A stretch of 64,000 nucleotides of DNA, taken from the NCBI GenBank assembly GCA_038316435.1, contig JBBQAQ010000018.1:1-64000 (forward strand), in the 5' to 3' direction. Shown piece by piece: positions 47,390 through 56,821 of the stretch (the first letter of the stretch is position 1; every line of letters starts with the position of its first letter). Source of the stretch: JACJXF01 sp038316435. GTDB taxonomy: Bacteria > Bacteroidota > Bacteroidia > Bacteroidales > GCA-2748055. Under the pieces are notes generated by a model. It was not told the origin of the DNA. It did no database searches and saw only the letters and a program-made list of their open reading frames with translations. Both the position numbers and the translations under genes were made by a program.

Positions 47390-49960
47390 ATGAAACCTGA
47401 AAAAATATCAATGAAATCAAGGAACACCGGAATTCAAGTCATTTTCTTCCTGCTTTTTTGGAATGTAATTCCCTCATTTACTTATGCGCAAAGTTGTTCA
47501 GATGTCTACATCATTGCCGGCTCAAGTGTTTTTAACCCATTAAGCGAAGTGGTTATTTCCTGTAAAACTGAAGGCACTCTTATTGTCACAGATGGTAAAA
47601 ACAAGGAGTATTTTAAAACAATTGCCGCTCCCCGTGTTTCGTTTATTGCCGGGGGAGCAACGGGAACGCATAAAATATCCTTAATCGACAAGAAAGGCAG
47701 ACTGGCAGGAGTTGCCATCTTTACTTTGGAAACGAAAACAAGCATTGAAGATGGAGGAAAATATAAAGAGCTTTTTGACATCTTTTACAATGGGATGTTT
47801 GGTCCTGATAATCCTGAAATTGGTGAAATTATCCGAAATGGTGTAAGCTACAAATTCTTTGTCCCCTGGGATTTAGACAATAGTAATGTTATGAATGGCT
47901 CTCTCTATTTTTCACCAAATGGAAATGGATTAACTGATTTGTTGCGAGAGACACAACGTAAAGACGGAATGATCTGGAGTTTTGTCAGGGATGGCAGTGA
48001 TTATTACTACTATGAGACAGCATACGATCCTATAAATTTTTTCATGAAAGAAAAAGAGAATTTTTTTGTACGTCAACCTGTCGATAATCATTCAGATTAT
48101 TGCTATGTAAACATGTTCTATAAACACTGGAAGACAAGCGGAGATAATGAATGGATGAAAAAAACAATTGCGTCAGCAGCCTTGGCACTCGACTATTGCT
48201 ACACAGATTCTATCCGCTGGTCGAAAAGATTTCAGTTATTAAAACGTCCCTATTGCATCGATTCCTGGGATTTTCAGGTAGATGACGAATACATTCCCGC
48301 AGCTCCAATAAGTCCAACAATGGTAGTAGTTCCCGGGAAAACTAAATATGGCATTTTCTTTGGCGATAATACAGGCTACTTTGAAGCGTGTAATCAGCTT
48401 GCCGAAATGTATGAATCTATTAATGAAACGAAAAAAGCAACTGTTTACCGGAAACGGGGACAGGAGATTCTGGCAAACCTCACCAAACTAGCCTGGAATG
48501 GAAATTTCTTCACTCATTTTATCGACGAAGATCCAAATGTAAAGCGCAATCTGGGAGTTGATGAGAAGTCACAAATAGCCCAAAGTAATATGTATTCCAT
48601 TAACCGAGGATTACCCCATGAAATGAACGTAGCCATAATAAAAACCTACCAACGTCTAAAAGAAAATCTGCCTGTTGGTTCTCCCGGTGAATGGTATTCC
48701 ATCTATCCTCCATTTGAAAAGGGATTCAATTCCCACGACGAAAAATGGCAATATATGAACGGTGGTGTTGCGGGTCATGCCATTGGCGAGCTTGCCAGAG
48801 GAGCTTATGAAAACGGCTTTGAAGCTTATGGTTCAGATATTCTCAATCGCCTGCTGGATCTGGGCAAGAAATACGGAAACAAAATATGGTTTAGTTATTC
48901 GGGTTCGATTGCTCCTCCACCTCCCGCTCCAAAATACCGTACCATTGATCTTTCGAAATGGGCAAATATGGATTTGTGGGATAAAGGAAACGATGCTGCA
49001 TTCACTTGGATGAATACCGGAAAAGCATCAGGTAACGACATGCGCGGAGTACCTGTTGGAGACCAGATGTTTCAGGGAATAAACTTCATGATTACAGACC
49101 CTGAAAAAAACCAAAGGAAATCAGTAATCGCCGTTTCAACAACACCCGGTTTTCCAAGTGATATTCAAGTACCAATTAACGATACCGCTGCAGCCATTTA
49201 CCTCTTGCATTCCTCATCAGATAATATTCCCGGAAACGTATCCGGAGGAATTACTTTTGTATATTCTGATGGTAGCGAAGTATCAAAATATATATTCAAA
49301 GGAAAGGATATTACCAACTGGTGGTTTTCGGATTTGAAAAATGTAAGGGCAGGCGTCGCATGGTCTGGTCCAAATCCAAAAAGCACCAAAGTGGGTGTTT
49401 GCTGGACAGCTATCGACAATCCAAATCCAAATAAAACAATTAGTAAAATAAGATTTTCCGCAACCCTTGAAGGAGGAATTTATGCGGTCTTAGGGCTAAC
49501 TCTTGCCGATCGCCCATTTTACATCCCTGTAAAAGGAGAATCGTTCGGAGGGCCAGACAACTGGGCCGCTGCAAACGGAATGGCTGCTTTGATGGAAGGT
49601 TTAGCCGGAGTTAAAAATACAAGTCTGGCTTTTGAAAATGTGAAACTTTCTCCAAGGTGGACCTCAGCCGGTGTTGATTCTGTAAGTGTTACAGCAAATC
49701 TTCCCTCTTCAAATGGCTACGTTTCCTATAATTACAGGTATAACAAAAAGTTGAATGAAATATCCATTATTGTAACCGGAAGTGGAAACGATGTAAATGC
49801 TCATATTTTGTTACCGGAAAATACATTGACTGTGCAATCGATAATGGCAAACAATAAACCCGTTGAATTTACAATTACAAAAATCGAAGATTCCCGGTAT
49901 GCTGATTTTCATTTATCTTTAAATCAAATTCAAAACATTGTAATTAAAACTGGGATTTAA
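47390..49960 (+). CDS. Secreted six-hairpin-like protein, probable new glycosidase
   Basis: An 856-residue protein with a signal peptide cleaved near YAQ (residue 34). An Ig-like N-terminus is followed by an alpha/alpha-barrel-like region at about 120-540, with paired aromatic/acidic helices (DYYYYETAYDPINFF, DNHSDYCYVNMFYKHW, CIDSWDFQVDDEY, YMNGGVAGHAIGELARGAYENG). A proline stretch IAPPPPAPKYR precedes a lectin-like domain at about 570-700 and a C-terminal beta domain. No CAZy family signature is recognised; E/D residues in the helix repeats could be catalytic. It pairs with the clan GH-A lipoprotein just upstream, and its start could also be the internal ATG at residue 8. Confidence 0.55.
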   Translation: MKPEKISMKSRNTGIQVIFFLLFWNVIPSFTYAQSCSDVYIIAGSSVFNPLSEVVISCKTEGTLIVTDGKNKEYFKTIAAPRVSFIAGGATGTHKISLIDKKGRLAGVAIFTLETKTSIEDGGKYKELFDIFYNGMFGPDNPEIGEIIRNGVSYKFFVPWDLDNSNVMNGSLYFSPNGNGLTDLLRETQRKDGMIWSFVRDGSDYYYYETAYDPINFFMKEKENFFVRQPVDNHSDYCYVNMFYKHWKTSGDNEWMKKTIASAALALDYCYTDSIRWSKRFQLLKRPYCIDSWDFQVDDEYIPAAPISPTMVVVPGKTKYGIFFGDNTGYFEACNQLAEMYESINETKKATVYRKRGQEILANLTKLAWNGNFFTHFIDEDPNVKRNLGVDEKSQIAQSNMYSINRGLPHEMNVAIIKTYQRLKENLPVGSPGEWYSIYPPFEKGFNSHDEKWQYMNGGVAGHAIGELARGAYENGFEAYGSDILNRLLDLGKKYGNKIWFSYSGSIAPPPPAPKYRTIDLSKWANMDLWDKGNDAAFTWMNTGKASGNDMRGVPVGDQMFQGINFMITDPEKNQRKSVIAVSTTPGFPSDIQVPINDTAAAIYLLHSSSDNIPGNVSGGITFVYSDGSEVSKYIFKGKDITNWWFSDLKNVRAGVAWSGPNPKSTKVGVCWTAIDNPNPNKTISKIRFSATLEGGIYAVLGLTLADRPFYIPVKGESFGGPDNWAAANGMAALMEGLAGVKNTSLAFENVKLSPRWTSAGVDSVSVTANLPSSNGYVSYNYRYNKKLNEISIIVTGSGNDVNAHILLPENTLTVQSIMANNKPVEFTITKIEDSRYADFHLSLNQIQNIVIKTGI

Positions 49961-50090
49961 CTTTAAGAAAATCATTTTATATGCATTCTTTAGTGACTTG
50001 GTGATTGGCTGGTGAAAACTTAAAATGTCTCAAAACTCTTTTCAATCAATGATTACAGCAAATAAAAAATCCATTTGAAAAAATCAAAAC

Positions 50091-50888
50091 ATGAAAACCA
50101 TTCCTCTTCTTTTTATAGTGTTTTCAACTATATTTTTAACTTCTGGCAGTAAGCAGAAACACAAAGTTTTTAATAAGTTGGTCTGGTCGGATGATTTTAA
50201 TATTAATGGCCTACCCGATAGTTCAAAATGGAATTATGAAACTGGATTTGTCAGGAACAACGAAATGCAATACTATACCAAAAACATTGAAAACGCCCGC
50301 GTTGAAGATGGAAACCTGGTAATTGAAGCCCGTAGTGAATACAAGGTAATTGGAAACGACACGGTTCGTGTTAGTTCGGCAAGTTTAATAACAGCCGGGA
50401 AACAGGATTGGACTTACGGTCGCATTGAAGTGAAAGCAAAAATCCCCGTGTTTCTCGGATCATGGCCTGCAATCTGGATGTTGGGTTCAAATATTAACGA
50501 AGTTGACTGGCCTGCTTGCGGTGAAATTGATATGATGGAAAACGTTGGTTTTGAACCTGACTTCATGCATTTTAACATTCATACAAAGGATTACAACCAC
50601 ATGAAGAGAACAAATAAAGGCAGGAAACTAAGCACACCATCACCCCAAAACGATTATCATATCTATGCTCTGGAATGGTTCCCTGAAAAACTCGATTTCT
50701 ATTTTGACGGAAAGAAAATATTCACTTTCAAGAACGAGGGAAAGGGAAACGATTTCTGGCCATACGATAAACCTCAATATTTAATTTTGAACCTTGCTGT
50801 TGGCGGTTCCTGGGGCGGGCAAAAAGGGGTTGACACGAACGCATTGCCTCAAAAGATGGTAGTCGATTATGTAAGAGTTTATCAATAG
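50091..50888 (+). CDS. GH16 endo-beta-glycanase, paralogue lacking the lipobox Cys
   Basis: A 265-residue GH16 enzyme, the same length as the one at 3390-4187 and aligning without gaps, with the same catalytic E145, D147 and E150. The lipobox differs: position 20 is Ser (AGT) where the first copy has Cys (TGT), so lipidation would be lost and the protein should be released by signal peptidase I or stay loosely anchored. The body is strongly conserved, including SWPAIWMLGSN and YDKPQYLILNLAVGGSWGG. It probably arose by duplication. No PUL operator is visible upstream. Confidence 0.85.
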   Translation: MKTIPLLFIVFSTIFLTSGSKQKHKVFNKLVWSDDFNINGLPDSSKWNYETGFVRNNEMQYYTKNIENARVEDGNLVIEARSEYKVIGNDTVRVSSASLITAGKQDWTYGRIEVKAKIPVFLGSWPAIWMLGSNINEVDWPACGEIDMMENVGFEPDFMHFNIHTKDYNHMKRTNKGRKLSTPSPQNDYHIYALEWFPEKLDFYFDGKKIFTFKNEGKGNDFWPYDKPQYLILNLAVGGSWGGQKGVDTNALPQKMVVDYVRVYQ

Positions 50889-51027
50889 TTTCGGGTATTC
50901 CTATATTCAATATCAGCTTAAGAATAATCTGATAAACGAAAAGTTCAAGGAAGGAATTTGGACAAGGTAAATATGAAATCCCTCCCAAATAATAAAGCTG
51001 GCTTAAACTTATTAAAAGAATAATTAG

Positions 51028-52006
51028 ATGAAATCAAAAAACCTCTTTATTGCTATAATCGGTGCAGTAATATTATGCCTGAATCCCGTTATCTTATTTT
51101 CACAAACTCTTGAAAAAGAGTCAATTATTGAAGAAAAACTGCTCTACCATCCAATTCATCTAAATTCAACCAACAATTCCATTTTACCCTGGTATTCTTC
51201 TGACCTGAATGAAAACCTATCCCCTGAAAACTAACAAATGGGGACCTTTTTTTGAGGATATTCCGGGTTGGAGCGATACACAGATAAATGCTATAACCTT
51301 TGCACAGTTCATGATGAACCATCAGGAATATTTCCCAAACTGGATAGTTGATGTAAAAGGAATTTTTGACTGGGTGTTTAAAACCCTTGGGAATAGAGAA
51401 TGGGAGAAATATGGTGTAATCGTGGTAAACGAGCAAACAGCCTATAAATCGCCGGGCAACAGTCACAGTTCCAGACAAGCATCTGCCGAGCTTCAGTATG
51501 CTGCGTTAACTGGCAAGCATGAAAAATATGAAAATGCAGTATTCCAATTAAACTGGGCAACTTATATGGTCGATGATGATGGCAAAAACTGTTATCCACG
51601 CGATGAAGTCTGGTTAACTGATGGTTATGGTGATTACGTTCGTCATTATTTACGGGCAATGTCATTTTTCCCTGAATTAGCGCCATCCGGTCAAAATCAT
51701 CTGTTGAGCACAAGCTCAGTCATTCAACTAATGGAATACCGAACCGGAATAAATAAATTTCTGGTCCCGGAAGTGCCTGTTGAAAAAGTAAAAAGCACCC
51801 TCGTCCACTACCGCACATATGATAAAAAATCGACAGAAACCTTTAGATTGATTGTAAAACCATCCGAAATATGGGTAAATAAAAAACCCATTTCAGAATC
51901 TTCAGGTAACCTGGCCGACAGCTGGGACTGGAAACCTCTTCAATCTGGGGGAATCCTCACCATCAGGCATTCTGCCGGAAACGACGTAATCATATTAGGC
52001 AATTAA
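51028..52006 (+). pseudogene. Broken secreted glycan-related gene (internal deletion plus frameshift)
   Basis: The first 68 codons (51028-51234) give a signal peptide (ILFSQ) and end HLNSTNNSILPWYSSDLNE before a stop in a shifted frame. From 51209 a second frame runs 265 codons (starting KTYPLKTNKWGPFFEDIPGW, with QLNWATYMVDDDGKNCYPRDE and a C-terminal beta domain) without its own signal peptide or proper start. The two halves look like the ends of one larger secreted protein whose middle part is missing, joined near 51205-51215. The family is not recognised; helix-rich ends suggest another alpha/alpha-barrel protein. It could alternatively be two genes, but the second would be non-secreted in a secreted cluster. 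Confidence 0.55.
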
Positions 52007-52066
52007 GTTTTAGAGGGATTTACAATAAAACCATGACTTTCCGCATTTCAAAAAATTGAATGTGTT

Positions 52067-52128
52067 AATATACCCGACATAAAAAACAAAATACTCAACC
52101 CCGGTGCTGAAGGCTTTTCCTAATTTTA
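52067..52128 (+). promoter_or_regulatory. PUL-type promoter with direct-repeat operator, site 5
   Basis: Half-site 2 AAAATACTCAACCC is at 52088-52101 (10 of 14 bases match the reference half-site). The position 21 bp upstream (52067-52080) matches 9 of 14. TAATTTTA at 52121-52128 lies exactly 20 bp after half-site 2. It drives the GH106 gene with a very short leader. Confidence 0.5.
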
Positions 52129-52145
52129 CAATAAACCTTAGTTAA

Positions 52146-55067
52146 ATGAAAAAAATCCTGATTTCTGCTTTCATCCTTGGCCTTGTCTTTTATTCCTGCA
52201 AAAATGATCAATCGCAGGAAACCTTGGAATCTTTGAAGCAAGGTTTTGCTAATCCTCCTCTCGATGCACGCCCAAGGGCTCTGTGGGATTGGGTTGATGG
52301 CAATTTCGATCTTTCTGAGATTACTAATGAAATGGAAGAAGCAAAGCGCATGGGTTTAGGAGGATTCGATATCTGGGATGTCTGGAGTGTTGTAGATGAA
52401 GAAGATAAAATCACACCTGGGCCGGCATTTATGTCAGACTCATCACTTACAGGAATATGTTTTGCCATAAACGAAGCAGAACGTCTCGATTTTGACCTGG
52501 GTCTTATCATCTCTAGTGGCTGGAATGCAGGCGGAACGTGGACTCTGCCTGAAAACCAGACTATGGGTATTTTTCATTCAGACACTTTGGTTGAGGGATC
52601 CAAACCTATTTCAATTTCCCTTAAATTCCCGGAACTCCCCGGCTTAACAGACAAAAACAGTAAAACCATAATCCATATTGGCAAAAATGGCCGGCCGGCA
52701 TTTTACAAAACCATTGCGGTAATAGCTATTAAGGAAAATGGGGCTTCAATTTTGGTCCCCGGAAAGGATATCCTCGACCTTACAAAAGACTTTCCCGAAA
52801 ACGAACTTCTTAAAACTGAACTCCCTGCCGGAAAATGGAATTTACAGTGGTTTGTCTGCACAAATACAGGCGAGCCAATGATCGCATCAACTCCCAATTC
52901 AAAAGGACCGATGATCGATCATTTTAACCCCGATGCAAGCACTGCTCACATAAATTTCTTCATTGAGAAACTGGAAAAGAAACTTGGCAAACCAATTGGA
53001 AAATCGGGTCTGAGTTATTTCTACACAGATAGTTACGAAGTTAAAGGCTGGCTTTGGACTCCAAAAATGACGGATGAATTTGCAAAACGAAAGGGATATA
53101 GCCTAATCCCCTATCTGCCTGCATTTTATGGGCAGATTGTGGCAGATTCAAATATTACTTCAAGATTTCTTTTCGATTACAATCAGGTACTCTCGGATCT
53201 GATTATCGAATCGCATTATAAAAAAACACGTGAAATATGCGAATCTCATGGAGTAGGGTTTGTTGCGGAAGCAGCCGGACCAGGAATGCCTATCCATAAT
53301 TGTCCTTTTGAATCGCTTAGATCTTCTGGCGTGCTTTCATTTCCAAGAGGTGAATTCTGGCATTTACCTTCAAATTCAAAATACTGGACAGACATCAAGG
53401 AATCGCCTAAAAGTTCACACTACCTTAAAGATTTACAGGTTATAAAGGGAGTTGCCAGCGCTTCACATATCTACAATCAAAAATACGTAGAGGCTGAATC
53501 CTTTACAGGCACTCACTTATGGAATGAGGGTCCCGGTGATCTTAAGCCTACTCTTGACCGCGCTTTGTGCGAGGGTTTGAACCGGGTTATTTTCCATACA
53601 TGGCCTCACACACCAAAAAATTCAGGTGTACCAGGCTGGGTCTATTCTTTCGGTACCATTATTAACGAAAACCGCATCTGGTGGCCAATGGCAAAACCTT
53701 TTATGGATTATATCGGTCGAAGCAGTTTTTTACTTCAACAAGGAACTTTCGCAGGTGACGTCCTTTTCTACTACGGAGATGCAGCACCCAATTTTGCTCC
53801 CCCGAAATCCTTTATCCCCGAACTTGGCTTTGGCTACGATTACGATTATATTAATTCTGACGTCCTTCTCAACAGGCTTAGCATAAATAAAGGAGAATTA
53901 ACACTTCCGGAAGGACAGAAATATAAAATTCTTGTTTTGCCCGATTCACGCACAATAAACCCTGATATTCTTTCAAAAGTCTTAGAGCTTATAAAGCAAG
54001 GTGCTATCGTGGTTGGCCCAAAACCGGAAAAGAGCCATGGTTTGCTGAATTGGGAAGAGAATGACGCACATGTAAAAACTCTTGCTGAGAGCATCTGGGG
54101 AGCCAGTGATGAGAATCACATAACAAACAGGAAAGTCGGAAAAGGCCATGTTTACCAAGGAATCCCTTTAAGAGAGATATTATTGTCAAACGGAGTAGTT
54201 CCTGATTTTGATTTTTCAGGGGATGTCCCTGCTACAAACCTTGATTTCATTCACAGATCTGACAAAAATGTTCAGATTTACTTCGTGAGGAATACAAGTG
54301 ATAAAAGTATTTCGGGAGAGGCCAAATTTCGCGCCAATGGAGAGAGAGTGGAAATCTGGAATTCTGAATCAGGCCAGATTACCCCAGTAACTTTGTGTAA
54401 TTATGTAGATGGAATTACCGAAATTCCCATTGAACTAGAACCTCTTTCCTCAGCATTTTTTGTGATAAGCGGAAAGAAAAATACCAAAAACAATCAGAGC
54501 TGGGATCCAAAAACCTACAGATTTGAAACTCCCTCCTCTGAAAAACTTTTGTTCAAAAATAAATGGACCATCGACTTCCCAAATAAGTGGAAGGGACCGG
54601 GAAAGGTTGAAATCGATAGTATCAAATGGTGGAATGAGTTTCCTGAAGATAATATCAGATTTTTTAGTGGAATTGCCATTTATGAGAATGATTTTTTAGT
54701 GGAAGAAGTTAGTGGAAATAAATCCTATCATATTGAGCTTAGGAATCTATCTGAAGTTGCGGAAATATTTATCAATGAAAAATATGCAGGAACCATTTGG
54801 CATTCCCCTTTCCATCTGGATATCACAAAAAATATAATCCCCGGTAATAATCATATTGCAATAAAAGTTGCAAATACATGGGCAAACAGACTTTGTGGAG
54901 ATGCCCGGTTACCGGTAAGTGAGCGCATTACAAATACCAATGTTGTGAGGTTGCCTAATGCGTGGTCATTTCCGATGAAAGATATTCCAACAAAAGAATA
55001 CCCGCTAATTAATAGTGGTATTTCAGGGGAAATTGCCTTGAAAAAGTATGATGCAATCCAAAATTAA
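52146..55067 (+). CDS. GH106 alpha-L-rhamnosidase-like lipoprotein
   Basis: A 973-residue lipoprotein (lipobox VFYSC, C18). The opening NPPLDARPRALWDWVDGNF followed by EMEEAKRMGLGGFDIWD is typical of GH106, as are the later YFYTDSYEVKGWLWTPKM, YVEAESFTGT and FHTWPH segments of the TIM barrel. C-terminal beta domains include a jelly roll (SEVAEIFINEKYAGTIWHSP). The family removes alpha-L-rhamnose from complex glycans such as rhamnogalacturonans. Together with the GH78-like gene at 4814 and rhaD it makes rhamnose a clear target of the locus. The length fits the family. Confidence 0.85.
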   Translation: MKKILISAFILGLVFYSCKNDQSQETLESLKQGFANPPLDARPRALWDWVDGNFDLSEITNEMEEAKRMGLGGFDIWDVWSVVDEEDKITPGPAFMSDSSLTGICFAINEAERLDFDLGLIISSGWNAGGTWTLPENQTMGIFHSDTLVEGSKPISISLKFPELPGLTDKNSKTIIHIGKNGRPAFYKTIAVIAIKENGASILVPGKDILDLTKDFPENELLKTELPAGKWNLQWFVCTNTGEPMIASTPNSKGPMIDHFNPDASTAHINFFIEKLEKKLGKPIGKSGLSYFYTDSYEVKGWLWTPKMTDEFAKRKGYSLIPYLPAFYGQIVADSNITSRFLFDYNQVLSDLIIESHYKKTREICESHGVGFVAEAAGPGMPIHNCPFESLRSSGVLSFPRGEFWHLPSNSKYWTDIKESPKSSHYLKDLQVIKGVASASHIYNQKYVEAESFTGTHLWNEGPGDLKPTLDRALCEGLNRVIFHTWPHTPKNSGVPGWVYSFGTIINENRIWWPMAKPFMDYIGRSSFLLQQGTFAGDVLFYYGDAAPNFAPPKSFIPELGFGYDYDYINSDVLLNRLSINKGELTLPEGQKYKILVLPDSRTINPDILSKVLELIKQGAIVVGPKPEKSHGLLNWEENDAHVKTLAESIWGASDENHITNRKVGKGHVYQGIPLREILLSNGVVPDFDFSGDVPATNLDFIHRSDKNVQIYFVRNTSDKSISGEAKFRANGERVEIWNSESGQITPVTLCNYVDGITEIPIELEPLSSAFFVISGKKNTKNNQSWDPKTYRFETPSSEKLLFKNKWTIDFPNKWKGPGKVEIDSIKWWNEFPEDNIRFFSGIAIYENDFLVEEVSGNKSYHIELRNLSEVAEIFINEKYAGTIWHSPFHLDITKNIIPGNNHIAIKVANTWANRLCGDARLPVSERITNTNVVRLPNAWSFPMKDIPTKEYPLINSGISGEIALKKYDAIQN

Positions 55068-55080
55068 GAGATTAAAAATA

Positions 55081-55122
55081 AACATAGAAACCGTTGCACA
55101 AAAAGTATTTTTATTACCTTGG
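55081..55122 (+). promoter_or_regulatory. Candidate promoter for the Tat oxidoreductase gene
   Basis: TTG at 55094-55096 and TACCTTGG at 55115-55122 (7 of 8 to TAnnTTTG) fit a Bacteroidota promoter with 18 bp spacing. AACATAGAAACCGT at 55081-55094 resembles the PUL half-site (10 of 14), but is 21 rather than 20 bp from the box. Membership in the regulon is doubtful. Confidence 0.35.
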
Positions 55123-55191
55123 TTGAATTCTTGCAAAAAAAAAAATGCAACAAGTATTTCCTCAAATACGAATTATTAAAAACTACCAACT

Positions 55192-56520
55192 ATGAATTCA
55201 AATCGCAGAAGTTTTCTCAAAAAATCGGCCGTATCATTAGCCGGATTAAGCGCAATATCGGTTCTTCCTTCCTCTGTTTGGGGAGCAACTGTATCCCCAG
55301 GTGAAAAAATTAATGTTGCCCTTATCGGATGTCATAGTATGGGATTTGGCGTTTTAAAACAAGCTTTAAGTTTCAGCGATACAAACTGCGTTGCCCTTTG
55401 TGATGTGGATGAAACCGTACTAAACGAGAAAGCTGCTGAAATTGAAAAGACTTTCAACCAAAAACCCAAGTTATATAAGGACTTCAGAAAACTGCTTGAG
55501 CAAAAAGATATCGATGCAGTTTTCATTGGTACACCTGATCACTGGCATTGTCTAATGACCGTTTATGCCCTTCAGGCTGGCAAGGATGTATATGTTGAAA
55601 AGCCGATGGCCAACAGTATTGAAGAGTGCAACATAATGGTTAGGGCTTCTAAACGCTATAACCAGATCGTTCAGGTTGGTCAGCAGCAACGTTCTGGCTT
55701 TATTTTCAATCAGGCAATGGATTTCGTGAAAACAGGGAAAATCGGAAACCTTCGAAAAATAAATGCATGGGCAAATTTTGCCTATGGCGTTGGACCTGAA
55801 ATTGTTGCCGATAGCCCTGTTCCAACTGGAGTAGATTATGATATGTGGCTAGGTCCGGCTCCACTCAGACCATTTAACCAGAACAGATTTCATGGCTCCT
55901 GGAGGCATTGGTGGGATTATGGCGGGGGCATGGCATCAGACTGGGGTGTGCATCTTCTGGATGTAACCTTATGGACAAATGATGATACTAGCGCCCCTGA
56001 AAAAACATTGGTGTATGCCGGAAATACATTCCACGAAAAACGCGCCAGAGAAACATTCGACAGCATGAATATCTGTTTCCCAAAAAAGAATCTTGCTATA
56101 AATTACGATTTGACAGCCGGACTCCAGCGTGGCCCCTGGGATATGCTTTATGGAATTGCTTTTGTAGGTGATGACGGGACCATGGTAGTAGATCGTTCTA
56201 AACTTACCGTTTATCCTGAATGGGACAACAAACTGAAAAAATTTGTTGGTGAGGAATACAAATACACCGAAGGAAAAGAATCGCATAACGAACATGTCCG
56301 TAATTTTCTCGACTCGATAAAATCAAGAAAAACACCTGCTTGTCCGCCCGAGATAGGCCGCGCAGCAGCAATGCACATGCATATAGCAAACATTGCGGGT
56401 CGTGTTGATGAGCCGGTTTTGATCTGGGATGATGCAAATAACCGATTTACAAACTCTGAAGCTGCCAACAGGCTTATTGCCCCGGAATATCGAAAGCCGT
56501 GGGTGTTGCCTACTATTTAA
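55192..56520 (+). CDS. Tat-exported Gfo/Idh/MocA-family oxidoreductase
   Basis: A 442-residue protein with a twin-arginine signal (NRRSFLKKSAVSLAGLSA). The Rossmann start INVALIGCHSMGFG, then GTPDHWHCLMT and VEKPMANS, whose Lys is the usual catalytic-site residue, are typical of the family. Family members oxidise or epimerise sugar rings with bound NAD(P); exported versions carry cofactor through Tat. Histidine-rich WRHWWDYGGG is typical of the periplasmic subfamily. It lies 124 bases after the GH106 gene and leads a group of three Tat-type proteins, suggesting periplasmic modification of released sugars. Confidence 0.85.
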   Translation: MNSNRRSFLKKSAVSLAGLSAISVLPSSVWGATVSPGEKINVALIGCHSMGFGVLKQALSFSDTNCVALCDVDETVLNEKAAEIEKTFNQKPKLYKDFRKLLEQKDIDAVFIGTPDHWHCLMTVYALQAGKDVYVEKPMANSIEECNIMVRASKRYNQIVQVGQQQRSGFIFNQAMDFVKTGKIGNLRKINAWANFAYGVGPEIVADSPVPTGVDYDMWLGPAPLRPFNQNRFHGSWRHWWDYGGGMASDWGVHLLDVTLWTNDDTSAPEKTLVYAGNTFHEKRARETFDSMNICFPKKNLAINYDLTAGLQRGPWDMLYGIAFVGDDGTMVVDRSKLTVYPEWDNKLKKFVGEEYKYTEGKESHNEHVRNFLDSIKSRKTPACPPEIGRAAAMHMHIANIAGRVDEPVLIWDDANNRFTNSEAANRLIAPEYRKPWVLPTI

Positions 56521-56611
56521 TTAAGATTATTTCCATAAAAAAGAACACCATCTATACCTCAGCTAATGGTAATACTTTTGATCGTTTTGGAAAGCAGGTT
56601 TCCTTTCACTT

Positions 56612-56675
56612 TGCCCCTCCCCAACCTCCCGAGTTCGGGACAGGCTCTCCCCCAAGTTGGAGGGGCAGTCTGCCG
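56612..56675 (+). repeat. Dispersed GC-rich hairpin repeat, copy B
   Basis: The start (GCCCCTCCCCAACCTCCCG) and end (TTGGAGGGGC) are the same as in copy A at 44705. The frame at 56499-56867 that passes through it is an accident of the repeat. Confidence 0.8.
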
Positions 56676-56821
56676 TTTATGCCAAATTATTTGATTATGA
56701 ATGATTTATATTTTCATTCCTGTCACATAAAAAATAAACAATTAAAAGTTTTAACTTATATGAACTTTAGTCCACTTTTTAAAAAATTAACTTTATGTCA
56801 ATTCGGCTCAATCTTTGCCAA

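Noticed and set aside
10392..55067. Algal (ulvan-type) rhamnose polymer as substrate
   Set aside because: No sulfatase and no polysaccharide lyase is present anywhere in the window.
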